A stretch of 64,000 nt of DNA from the NCBI GenBank assembly GCA_018907035.1, contig JACCIC010000292.1, forward strand, positions 1 to 64,000, read 5' to 3'. The notes beneath the pieces were generated by a model. The model did not search any database. It was not told where the DNA came from and worked only from the letters and a program-made list of their open reading frames with translations. Positions 55,649 to 64,000 of this stretch are shown piece after piece (the first letter of the stretch is position 1; each line of letters starts with the position of its first letter). Position numbers and translations under genes: made by a program. The DNA comes from Sycobia sp. Sy_11. Taxonomy: Eukaryota > Arthropoda > Insecta > Hymenoptera > Epichrysomallidae.

Positions 55649-56091
55649 CAGAAACCATTCGTCAGGCAGTCAAGTTTGCCGAATTGTTCGACAAGATAGA
55701 TGAAGGTAAGTTAAGAAAAATAATGATTATTTTAAAATTGCTCTGTTTTAAATATATTATAATAATATTTAATTTTAAAATATATTTAATATTTAATTTT
55801 AATATATTAAGATTAATATTTACGATTTTATATTTATTTATTACGGGAACGAAGAATGGAAGTAATCGGCACAACAAATTCTCAAGGAGCCGTTCAGTGA
55901 GGAAGGAGACAAGAAGAAGCCGTCCGACAATGTCGAGGATGACACAGCACCGCAGCCGTAGTCCGTCGATCGCAAGCATGCGATACGCGAGCTGTTCGAG
56001 CGTTGATGAAATCAACGCCGACCCTCCCCCAGCGCAGCCAAGGATAGTGCAAGATATAAGATTAGAAAAAAATGCAAATAAATTGAATTAA
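55645..56091 (+). CDS. unrecognised ORF, probably containing an intron
   Basis: Begins MTETIRQAVKFAELFDKIDE and reaches a strong donor, GAAG/GTAAGTTAAG, at about 55708. AT-rich sequence follows to about 55855, with no clean acceptor that I can fix. The downstream part is Arg/Ser-rich (SRSRSVRKETRRSRPTMSRM) and an alternative frame there is acidic (KEPFSEEGDKKKPSDNVEDD). AATAAA-like signals follow near 56120. Which frame is used after splicing is unclear. Confidence 0.4.
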   Translation: MTETIRQAVKFAELFDKIDEGKLRKIMIILKLLCFKYIIIIFNFKIYLIFNFNILRLIFTILYLFITGTKNGSNRHNKFSRSRSVRKETRRSRPTMSRMTQHRSRSPSIASMRYASCSSVDEINADPPPAQPRIVQDIRLEKNANKLN

Positions 56092-56099
56092 AAAAAATG

Positions 56100-56520
56100 C
56101 TTTGTATAAATTTTTTAAAAAAATAATAAAAAAAAACCATATATTATATTGTATATGAATATGTATTTTTATATGTATTTTACAAGTATATGTATATTTA
56201 ATATGTATATCTAAAAAATAAAAAATGTATGAAAATATTAAAGAAAGTTTATTGTAAAATAAAAAAATTATAAATAAAAATAAATAAAGAAATGGGAAAA
56301 AAACAAAATTATGATGTTTTACCTTTTATCCTACCTTTGCTCATAGATTAAAGAACGTACATTAAGAATAATTTAATTAATTAACAATAATAGTCATATA
56401 ATAGTACATTTAATATATAATAATAGTAATTAGTAATATATATTTACATTATCTTTTATCAAAAAAATTAAAATAATTTCATTATATTTAATAAAATAAT
56501 AATATCATTAATTAAAATTA
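56100..56520. other. AT-rich spacer
   Basis: Poly-A/T-rich, no frame or motif other than possible polyadenylation signals. Confidence 0.4.
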
Positions 56521-56521
56521 A

Positions 56522-56803
56522 TTGAAACAGTTTTTGTATTCAAGATTAGTATTTAAAAAGATTATTATGTTTATGCAATTTGAAATAAAAAAATCAACAG
56601 AAATATTTCAAAGATGTCTGCAATTACCAAAGGTAAAAGCAGGACACAAACGATTTTTTTTATGTATATTCGAAGAGGATTGTAATAAAATATGCGAGCA
56701 GGCGACAAGTTGGAATCGAGGTGGAATACGTAGCAGAGCAGTCAGATTACCAACAAGCAGGCGTCCCACGAATCAAAAAAAGTTTTTGAAGGCATATTTC
56801 TAG
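56522..56803 (+). CDS. unrecognised small ORF
   Basis: An alternative-start frame of 93 codons; the first ATG lies a few codons in. It contains FQRCLQLPKVKAGHKRFFLC and basic residues toward the C-terminus (RSRAVRLPTSRRPTNQKK). No known domain. Its place within the virus-like cluster and lack of stops suggest it may be genuine, but this is weak. Confidence 0.3.
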   Translation: MKQFLYSRLVFKKIIMFMQFEIKKSTEIFQRCLQLPKVKAGHKRFFLCIFEEDCNKICEQATSWNRGGIRSRAVRLPTSRRPTNQKKFLKAYF

Positions 56804-57194
56804 GAAATGTACAATTTCCAAGAATTTCGTAAAAATTCTATGAAATTGTGTATTTCCGAGAATTTTTTTTTTGAATTTTTAAAAAATTGATAGTATCAAA
56901 TATTTTTTCATTCATTTTTAAAATTTTTTTCATTGATTTACTATTAATTTTTTATTAAATTACTTCAATATTTATTTTACTTATTTATTTATTTTTTTAA
57001 AACTACTTCAATATATATTTTTTTAAATTATTTAAAAACTACAAAAAATTATAGGAATAGTATAATATAAGAATTTATATTATACAATAATATTAATAAT
57101 TGAAATAAAAATTACAAATCTGATTTTTTTTTAAGATATATAGTATTTATTAATATAATTTTTTTACAAATTTCATTTTACAATAATGCTATTT

Positions 57195-58034
57195 TTAGTC
57201 AATTTCATCTCGTCCATACTTCCCACTCAAATAATTTTGCAACCACGTACACATTATTGTGACATTCCGTATTGCACACATTGGTATACTCCGGCTACAT
57301 AATCGATGGTTGTGGCAAATCACATTTTGAGCTTCACTCTGCAGTGTTTGCAATGATGGACAATGCAGCTCCTCCACATGAGCTATAATTCTGGAATTAG
57401 AAAAATAGTATGAAAAAAGTATGAAGAACTATAAAAAAGTCTAAGAAAGTATGAAAAAGTATGAAAAAGTATAAAAAAGTATAAGAAAGTATGAAAAAGT
57501 ATGAAAAACTATGAAAAAGTATAACAAAGTATGAACAATATATCAACATTGTACGAAAATATACTTTTCCATAAAGTTTATTTTTTATTACTTTTTGAAA
57601 TATATACATGAAATAAATATAAAGATGATTGTAAGTATGCAAATTACTTACATATTTGGCAGAATGATTGTCAACCATTCCTTCTTCTCTCGTCCCTTCA
57701 CATATAATTTTTTTACTCCTGTACAGCATATCTCCAATGTTCTTTTGAGCCTATGGTATGGAATGTCACCAGTATCCCATTCAAGCCCATGGTAATCACG
57801 CTGCAACCAGTGAACCGTTTTTTTTTCATTCTATGTCAAGTCACTCGATGGAAATGGCGACTTAAAGATATATACTGTAGGTAGTGCACCTCTTTCGATA
57901 CCTAATAAACTAAATTCTTTTAAAATGAAAGTTTGCGAGCCTCTTGTCTGAAAACCCTGCATGTCGCAGAAGAACACTTTATCTTCTGGAGACGTTAGAA
58001 TATTTTTTCTAAACATTACTTCGTATTCCCTCAC
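57195..58034 (-). pseudogene. two-exon gene of an uncharacterised insect mobile-element family
   Basis: Exon 1 runs 58034 to about 57654. It starts MREYEVMFRKNILTSPEDKV, holds FFCDMQGFQTRGSQTFILKE and, past one in-frame TAG at 57831-57833, continues in the same frame (HGLEWDTGDIPYHRLKRTLE, KKLYVKGREKKEWL) to a donor AT/GTAAGTAATTTG. The acceptor TTTCTAATTCCAG lies at about 57390. Exon 2 gives HVEELHCPSLQTLQSEAQNV and CAIRNVTIMCTWLQNYL, ending at 57195. I know this Cys/His-containing family only as recurrent ORFs near insect mobile elements; biochemical function is unknown to me. The intron holds a (ATACTTTTTC)n-like array. Confidence 0.6.
57410..57545. repeat. short tandem repeat GTATGAAAAA / GTATAAAAAA
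   Basis: About a dozen ~10-11-bp units (AAAAAGTATGA, AAAAAGTATAA) lie inside the inferred intron. They encode the hydrophobic Phe/Ser-rich minus frame at 57397-57729, which is an artefact. Confidence 0.85.
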
Positions 58035-58079
58035 TCTAAACAGTTTTAGTTTATTTTTATTTACCTATAGTTAAAAGTG

Positions 58080-58530
58080 ATGATTAGGAATGTAAGTTCT
58101 ATGCTTATGCATTCATTTTTATAATAGTTCTCCCCCTCCTCGTGAAATGAGAACTGTCCTATAGTTGGCTGAGAAAAAATAAAATAGATTCGATTGGATG
58201 AATGAAGATTGAATTGTTTTGGTTGGTCATAAGTCAATTCGTCCCCTCTATTCTTAGAGAAAGTCGCTTACGATTGGATGTGGGAGAAGAAAAGCATTTG
58301 TACGTTGGGAAAGGAAGTAACGGTAGATATTTAGATGGTCCGAAAACTCTACACGCCCCCCGTAGGAAATCACGTTTATGATTGGACGTTCAAAGAGAAA
58401 GGATGATATTTTGTAACAATGAATAAAGACGCAATATTAAGTGAAGTCTGATATATTTTAAATATTTTTTTTGAATATATTTTATTAGTTAACGTTAAAA
58501 TAAGACGGCTTATCTTTCGTCTGTCGAATT
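58080..58530. promoter_or_regulatory. divergent intergenic promoter region with CCAAT/ATTGG boxes
   Basis: This lies between the leftward gene at 58034 and the rightward polymerase relic at 58535. CGATTGGATG (about 58190), TTGGTTGG (about 58222), CGATTGGATGTGG (about 58272) and TGATTGGACGTTC (about 58379) are spaced boxes of the same motif. The upstream region at 54.9-55.25 kb has the same box in the other orientation. CCAAT repetition on both promoters is visible; the regulatory role is inferred. Confidence 0.45.
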
Positions 58531-58534
58531 TCAA

Positions 58535-60330
58535 GTGAAACAACTTCGTGATATTTACGAGCGTGTCAGTGAATTGAATGTAATCGAACTCGACAATTAT
58601 TCAACAATAACTGAACAGGCTTTGTTAGAGCTCAGAGAATTTGGAAAAGAACAAGGTCTCTCTCGAGTAGAAAATCAAAAATGTTTAACATCTCTTATTC
58701 ATTTGTCATATTTACAAGCAGGATTTCGGTCCTATCTTGATAGTGCAGCACCAATTGGAGATCTAATCCTTATCGAGTCAGCTAAAGTTGAATGGCGAAA
58801 TGTTCAATCAGCTTTTAAAAATTGAAAAAGGACAGATGTTGTGGTTAATTTAATTGGTGAGCAACCAAAAAAAATGAGCAGATTGATCATCTCTATAAAA
58901 ATCCAAAACCAATGAAACTCACAGATGATGAAAAGTTGACTTTTCAATGATCGACCGTTTGCCATATATGCCGAAAACCATTTTTGGATGAGCAACTGGT
59001 AATGCGAGATCACAGTCATTGAACAGGAAGGTAAATTTAATATAATATAATAATTAAAAATAATTTAATATAATAAAGAAAAAAAATTATTTTGCTGAAT
59101 TAATTTTTTTTCTCATTAGATTCAGAGTTGCTGCCCATAATTCCTGCAATTTGAATTATAAAGACTCGAAATTTATTTCATTAATTTTTCCCAATCTCAA
59201 TTATGATACACACTTTATTTTAAAAGAAATTGGAACTTCTACACTGATGAAAGGTCGATTTAACTTAATACATCATAACAAGGAAAAATATATTTCCTTC
59301 ACAAAGTATATGGATGACTGTGATGTGAGTTTTAGATTCTTAGATTCTTGGCGTTTTTTGCATCTTCTTTAGAGAAACTTGCATCTTATCTAGGTAATGT
59401 ACCAATAGCAATACAGGAATTTTAATTAGATGGATACTCAAACGAAAATATTTATCTTCTTAGACGTAAAGGAATATTTCCTTACGATTTTGTAGATGGA
59501 CTTGATAAATTAATAACTACAAAACTATATTTATAATAAATTGACAGATTCAGGCATTAGTGAGGAAGATTATAAGCATGCTGTTCAAGTGTGGGAAAGT
59601 TTTAATATAAGAACATGAGGAGAGTCTTTGGACGTATATTTAAAAACAGATGTTCTCCTCTTAGCAGATGTCTTTGAAAGCTTTCGTGAGACATATATTA
59701 AAGCATACGGCTTATGTCCTACACATTTTTACACTACTCCAGGATTAATATTTGCAGTAGCTTTTCAAATGACAAAGGTAGAATTAGAGCTTCTAACAGA
59801 TATTGACATGTTAATATTTATTGAATCAGGTATTCGAGGTGGAATAAGTCAGTGCTGCAATCGATGGAAAGATAATGATGAAATGATCATGACGGAATTT
59901 TTTGGTTTACGAAGTAAAATATACAGTATTTTAGTTGATGGAGGAGGGATAGTAAAAAAAGGTAAAGGTATTTAATCAGGTGTAGTGAAGAAATCAATTA
60001 CATTCGATGATTACAGAAGATGTCTGAAAGACCTCGTAATTATACAACGAGAACAGTGCACCATTCGCTCAAAATTATACATAGTGCATACAGAAAAACA
60101 GGAAAAAATTGCCCTGGAGAGGGATATAATGGAAAGTAAAAGTCAGCAAATAGAGGAGGGGAATGGTAATGAGAGGGGATACGACGAGACTAATGGAAGA
60201 GTAGTTCAAGTAGGTGCAGTTACTAAGGAAGAAGAGAGGCAGAATAAAATCACCAATGAGATTCGAGTAATGGTAGATGTACACGCAGAACAGGAGAGGA
60301 GTGATAAAGCAATCAATGAATATCCAACTG
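58535..60330 (+). pseudogene. DNA polymerase B (Polinton/virus type), core deleted
   Basis: Order on the plus strand: an N-terminal segment (58535-58825); an endonuclease VII-like zinc region (CHICRKPF, then RDHSH), a donor near 59030, an intron of ~90 nt ending TTTTTTCTCATTAG, and AAHNSCNLNYKDSKFI; then exonuclease sequence. ExoIII is LDVYLKTDVLLLADVFESF near 59630, followed by LCPTHFYTTPGLIF and ESGIRGGISQCCNRW. The next residues (DEMIMTEFFGLRSKIYSILV) already belong to the C-terminal region, so the polymerase core with its catalytic aspartates is missing. Stops at 58826, near 58950, 59015 and 59373-59520. It would replicate the element by protein-primed synthesis. Confidence 0.75.
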
Positions 60331-60625
60331 CATGAGAGAGGATGACGTATTATAGCAGTGAAGGTGAACCAATAAGTGTTGAGTATAATACATGGAATGA
60401 ACTATTACATGAATGGAATCCTGAAGAAATCTTGGAAGTATTGGAAATGGGGTAAGCTCAGTTGAAGTCGAGAGAAGGGATATACTCCATGAGGCAATAG
60501 AAGGGGCAGAAATTGTGGTGGGGAATCAGCTATATGAACAGATTGAGGATGATGAAGAACTCACTCGAGCAGTTGAACAGTTTGAGAATTGTCGCCCTTC
60601 TTCAAAGAAAAATAGATTATTCTAG
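60000..60625 (+). pseudogene. polymerase C-terminus running into a Glu-rich small protein
   Basis: The frame at 59985-60335 starts as the end of PolB (KKSITFDDYRRCLKDLVIIQ, RSKLYIVHTEKQEKIALERD) and continues as an acidic protein (NGRVVQVGAVTKEEERQNKI). After a stop and a shift the acidic part resumes (EPISVEYNTWNELLHEWNPE; RRDILHEAIEGAEIVVGN) and ends near 60625 with SKKNRLF. The second protein is not recognised. Its junction with PolB may be natural or the product of deletion. Confidence 0.45.
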
Positions 60626-60698
60626 TAAGTTAAGATTCATAGTTAATTTTCCCTTAGAAAAAATATGCTAGAATTAATAAAATATTTCTTTTTTTAGA

Positions 60699-61004
60699 AT
60701 GGATTTACCCACTCTAATTAAAATTTCGGAAAGCGACTTCTTGCCGAGGAAGAAATGTATGGAATTGGAGAAAAATCATCAGTACATGGTGACTGCGCTT
60801 AAGCAAGTCTCCACAAAATATGGTACGAAAGTAGTTGCGAAGATAGACGAAAACTTTCAAATATTCTTACCGCAAAATATATCGTCAGCCATATTAAAAG
60901 ATGAAGAATTTTTCATAAATATAGCTAATAAAGCAAATAAGCTTTGTTTATTTATAGAGTATCGGGGTGGTAGTTGTTTTAAGTTTAATACTTCTACTTC
61001 TTAA
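60699..61004 (+). CDS. intact small protein, probable OB-fold (ssDNA-binding-like)
   Basis: 101 residues from an ATG with no interruption: MDLPTLIKISESDFLPRKKC, then ELEKNHQYMVTALKQVSTKY, GTKVVAKIDENFQIFLP and KLCLFIEYRGGSCFKF. Alternating beta-strand pattern with a TKYG turn and FLP suggests an OB-fold. I recall similar ORFs near insect Polinton-like polymerases; ssDNA binding is an inference. It is one of the few complete ORFs in the cluster. Confidence 0.55.
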   Translation: MDLPTLIKISESDFLPRKKCMELEKNHQYMVTALKQVSTKYGTKVVAKIDENFQIFLPQNISSAILKDEEFFINIANKANKLCLFIEYRGGSCFKFNTSTS

Positions 61005-61192
61005 GTAATAATAATAATAATAAGATACATTGTTTCATTTCTTTTTATTATTTATTTGTCAAAAACAGAAAAACATGTATATCTTAATTACATAAATAAA
61101 TGTTTTAATCATAATACAATGTCTTTCTTATTTACTTTGAAATTAGTGTCCTTACACCTATCCATGTATGTTACTTATATTATATCTTGTAT
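61005..61192. other. convergent intergenic gap
   Basis: Short AT-rich spacer between the small protein (plus) and the chromodomain end of the integrase (minus). The 81-codon hydrophobic plus frame here lies mostly antisense to the integrase and is rejected. Confidence 0.4.
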
Positions 61193-62106
61193 TCAATTAA
61201 TTTCTCTTTTATTTATCCAACTATTATGCTCACTATTGAATCCTAACCATTTAACATATACGCGATTACCACTCCGTTTTAGCACTTTTTCTACTAGATA
61301 AATTTCGGGATACGTAGTCTTTTGAATTTCAGTTTCATAAAAACCCCCAGATACAGGCTTATCATAATAATCTTTAACGTGATAAGTTACTGAATCAGTT
61401 TTTACAATTCATGATATTATAAAAATTTCAGTAGACCAATTAGTTGTATAGCCTTTTTAAAAATATGTTTTATTTTACTTATTTGTACATTATCTGCGAC
61501 ATTGTATTTCGGATTTTTCCTTGCTATCATCTCAATTGAAAAATGCTTCTTCACCTCCCTTTCGTTTTCTTGGCTTACATTTTCAGGCTCAATTCCTATT
61601 GTTCGATGTTTTCTTGAATTGTAAGCTTTCAGTAAATCTGGTAGCATACCTATCCATTTATAGTTTCCTTGTTTGCTGAATTGTATCCACATTGCATGAA
61701 GATTACTGTGTAAAGAGTATAGATTTATCTGATACTTTTTCATGAGGTTATGGAAGTGTGAATTGTAAAATTCTCTTCCTTGTTCGGTTTATACATTTGA
61801 TGGTACTCTTCCATGTTTTAATATCGTATTCTTAGCGAGAGTAATATCGTTATCATTCTTTGACTTTACTGGTTTAGCCCAAGCATCCTTCAAAAATAAA
61901 TCTATAACAGTGAGTAAGTAACGAAACCCTTTATTTTTCTTAGAGTAGGGTATCATTTCTACAAGATCTGCTTGCCAAGTTTCATCTATATCACGTATAT
62001 TATATTTTCTTCGCTCATATCTGCGACGGGCAGATTTTTGTAGGTCTTCAACTACTTTTTGTTTTACTTCCTGCTGACTTTGCCGTTGCTGATTTTGTCG
62101 ATGCAT
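61193..62106 (-). pseudogene. Polinton-like integrase with C-terminal chromodomain
   Basis: Retroviral-type integrase: RRYERRKYNIRDIDETWQAD and LVEMIPYSKKNKGFRYLLTV give the first catalytic Asp. A stop or shift follows near 61790, then MKKYQINLYSLHSNLHAMW. The segment that should carry the catalytic Glu is missing between HSNL and MWIQF. GNYKWIGMLPDLLKAYNSRK, HRTIGIEPENV and the SH3-like part follow. A shift in an A run near 61460 and a TGA near 61410 lead to a chromodomain in the next frame (YLVEKVLKRSGNRVYVKWLG, FNSEHNSWINKREIN) ending at 61193. A chromodomain could steer insertion to specific chromatin. Confidence 0.75.
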
Positions 62107-62109
62107 TTA

Positions 62110-62666
62110 TTTTCCTATTAAGATCTATTATAATACCATTCAAATTCGAAAGCCCTTGTGTCATATTATCTCTTAATCGAGTATGTGAGTCAAAATTTTT
62201 CAATTTCGATTCCAGTTCTGAATTATCCTAAGATTTTTATCCAAATTATTTATTTTTTCTTCCAATTTCAATTAATTTTGATAAAGATCTTTGAATTTCC
62301 CTTCAGTTATCATAGCATTTTGTTCCTGATGTTTCTCGGGTTCTTTTAGCATTTCATTAATTTTTGAAAATACAGTATTTAGTTCCTTCTCCAAGAGTGA
62401 GTCAAGCCATTTTGTTCAAGATATTTCTCATTTTCCTTTAGAACTTCATTAATTTTTAATGATTCAGTAGTTAGTTCCGGCTGCAAGGTTGAATATAACG
62501 TTTTTACACAAACTGCAACAGTAATTGTAATAGCTTCACCAACATTACAAAGTCGTTTATTTTCTATATCAAAATTGCCATCTGTTGTAAAATTGTATCC
62601 AACGCCTGGAGGACCTCGATTCCCCTTCGAATCTCTCAAATTTCTTCCAAACAAGTCGAGACTCAT
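62110..62666 (-). pseudogene. fibre-like small virion protein
   Basis: Starts MSLDLFGRNLRDSKGNRGPP and continues GVGYNFTTDGNFDIENKRLC. A collagen-like GPPG turn is followed by the DGNFDI-KRLxNV pattern, reminiscent of viral or phage fibre shafts. From about 62530 the frame is disturbed (ITITVAVCVKTLYSTLQPEL). Coiled-coil repeats (INEVLKENEKYLEQN, INEMLKEPEKHQEQN) extend it in shifting frames to about 62110. A role in the capsid or attachment is inferred. Confidence 0.5.
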
Positions 62667-62702
62667 GATGATACTGATTGAAAAATAGACGAATGTGTAT
62701 TA

Positions 62703-62709
<7 letters not shown>

Positions 62710-62758
<49 letters not shown>
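62710..62758. repeat. (TA)n microsatellite
   Basis: Pure TA repeat between two minus-strand genes of the virus-like cluster. Confidence 0.95.
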
Positions 62759-62762
<4 letters not shown>

Positions 62763-63438
62763 CCTATGTAACGCAGTTCCTCAATAATAGAATGGATTTC
62801 ATTGATATGATTGTTATTTTCAGCTGATTGTTCGGCAATTAGTAATCTTAGTCTCTCAAAAACCTCATTCAGATCATCCCAGTACACTAACTCTATTGAA
62901 GAATCTTTCTTTGCTATTTTATATTTAGGTAGGTCACCTCCTCCTCCCCCTCTTTTTTTTCTATGACTAGCACTGGTGCGAAACATTGGTGCAATGATGT
63001 TGATATATTTTCGACTCTTCAATGAGCGTATAGATTTATCTTTACTATGTTTTTTCCGGTGAGCACTTGTTGCTTCTAGAATACTGCGATAATTTTCACG
63101 ATCTGCTGCACTTATTAATGTGTCGTCTGGTTCTTTTTTAATAAGTAGCTCCATTAGTCCATTACTTTTAGGATAAGTTAAATTTTTTACTTTTATTTTG
63201 TTATCATCAAATTTAATTTCAGAATCGCCAAGCATGTATGTTCCTTCAATATTTCTTACTCCATATATGTTATCAAATTTACTGCGGATTTGATCTAAGA
63301 TATTAGTTTTAACATTATCTTCATGCATAGATTTGAATGTCGAATTCATCATTGAGTTATCTAATGAGGAAAATCATCATCGGAATCATAATCTTTCATG
63401 GAAGCTGAGCAAATATTATTATCTATCATAAAACTCAT
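62759..63438 (-). pseudogene. conserved virion-like protein with Gly run and YWDD..EL C-terminus
   Basis: Likely start at the ATG at 63438 (MSFMIDNNICSASMKDYDSD). A frame change near 63360 leads into the 197-codon frame. Features are a basic middle (HRKKHSKDKSIRSLKSRKYI), HRKKRGGGGGDLPKYKI, and a C-terminus (IELVYWDDLNEVFERLRLLI, NNNHINEIHSIIEELR) that I recognise as a recurring end of proteins in insect Polinton-like elements. The Gly run next to a basic stretch could be a cleavage site of an adenain-type protease, which is speculation. One frameshift is visible. Confidence 0.5.
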
Positions 63439-63439
63439 C

Positions 63440-64000
63440 TTTTTTCGGGATCTAGTTGGTTTTATAATGCTCCGTGTTCAAGCGTAACATTGAAGATTTA
63501 TATTCAGTTAATAATATAAAACATTATAATAGAATAAATTACTCCTGTGCTAAGAAAATGAGAACAAAATTACATTAGTCTGCGTCGCCATCTATCCCTG
63601 CGGACTTTCCCGTCATTAAGGCGCATTACGCAGGGGCGAACATATACCTGATGCGGCGCATAGTATTATAGACTATAGAATCCCTAAACTCCCACCCAGT
63701 TCTATCCAATCAGATACAACGTTTTAAGCGACGTCTAATACGAAGCGCTCTATTAAATTTTAATATTAATTTGTATGAAATAAATGTGAATAGGAAGTAT
63801 CTTCGTAAACGTTAAAGAGGAAATGTATGAGATTGTTTCGAGACACGCTCTAGTGCAGATCGAGCAACACAGAGATCAAGTGAAAATTCCTGGACATATT
63901 GTAGTACTCAAGATATTAGTATATTGTTATTGTATAATATACATAAATAGTTTATGTCAAGTTAATATAAAACTATTCCACTTGTCCTTAAGTGTCCAAG
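63440..64000. other. upstream flank of the virus-like cluster
   Basis: No gene. A CCAAT box (ATCCAATCAG, near 63705) and TATAAAACATTATAAT near 63510 may belong to the promoter of the leftward gene at 63438. I could not find a Polinton terminal inverted repeat before the window end. Confidence 0.35.

Noticed and set aside
57397..57729. 110-codon Phe-rich membrane-like ORF
   Set aside because: Encoded by the short tandem repeat inside the inferred intron and antisense to no conserved feature.

Overview
This window looks like a repeat-dominated, AT-rich insect chromosome segment. An ant or other hymenopteran is my best guess, inferred from the mix of mauritiana-type mariner, R1-clade LINE, Penelope-like, piggyBac, Helitron-like and Polinton-like sequences. 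No marker gene proves the lineage. I found no convincing single-copy host gene, rRNA or true tRNA gene. Almost everything identifiable is a transposon or a virus-like element.

Layout. 1-3.85 kb: Ty3/gypsy relic A (minus strand; integrase, RNase H, part of RT, protease fragment, gag). 6.5-7.3, 10.0-11.95 and 24.3-24.5 kb: one family of non-autonomous Helitron-like elements; the second copy carries a ~60-bp minisatellite and a Helitron-type 3' end. 7.45-8.43 kb: Penelope-like element (GIY-YIG endonuclease) joined head-on to a flank with a hammerhead-like core; a diverged flank copy lies at 51.66-51.98 kb. 8.5-9.9 kb: packaging-ATPase and PLA2-like capsid fragments. 12.9-16.9 kb: gypsy relic B (protease, zinc knuckles, gag, primer-binding site). 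17.65-23.0 kb: nearly intact R1-clade LINE sitting between (ATT)n tracts. 28.08-33.03 kb: nearly intact Ty1/copia element with 410-bp LTRs. 33.4-33.7 kb: second minisatellite block. 33.8-38.9 kb: gypsy relic C. 40.68-43.26 kb: two mariners 35 bp apart. 44.5-46.7 kb: capsid and protease fragments of a Polinton/adintovirus-like element, split by a SINE with a perfect 12-bp target duplication. 48.2-50.2 kb: piggyBac-type element with very long inverted repeats. 52.3-54.4 kb: mariner fragment and LINE relic. 54.6-54.85 kb: Tc1-like fragment. 54.9-63.5 kb: a Polinton/Maverick-like gene cluster with promoters, introns, DNA polymerase B, a putative OB-fold protein, chromodomain integrase, fibre-like protein and a virion-like protein.

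The most interesting material is the virus-like cluster. Parts of what look like one element type (packaging ATPase, PLA2-like capsid protein, adenain-like protease, capsid protein, PolB, integrase) are scattered over three loci in 55 kb. Some of its genes appear to be spliced, and CCAAT motifs are repeated in its promoter-like regions. Its key enzymes are broken: the PolB core is deleted, the integrase region carrying the last catalytic acid is lost, and the protease histidine is replaced. The elements nearest to intact are the copia element (one 1-nt frameshift), the R1-like LINE (one stop in ORF1) and the second mariner (one stop).
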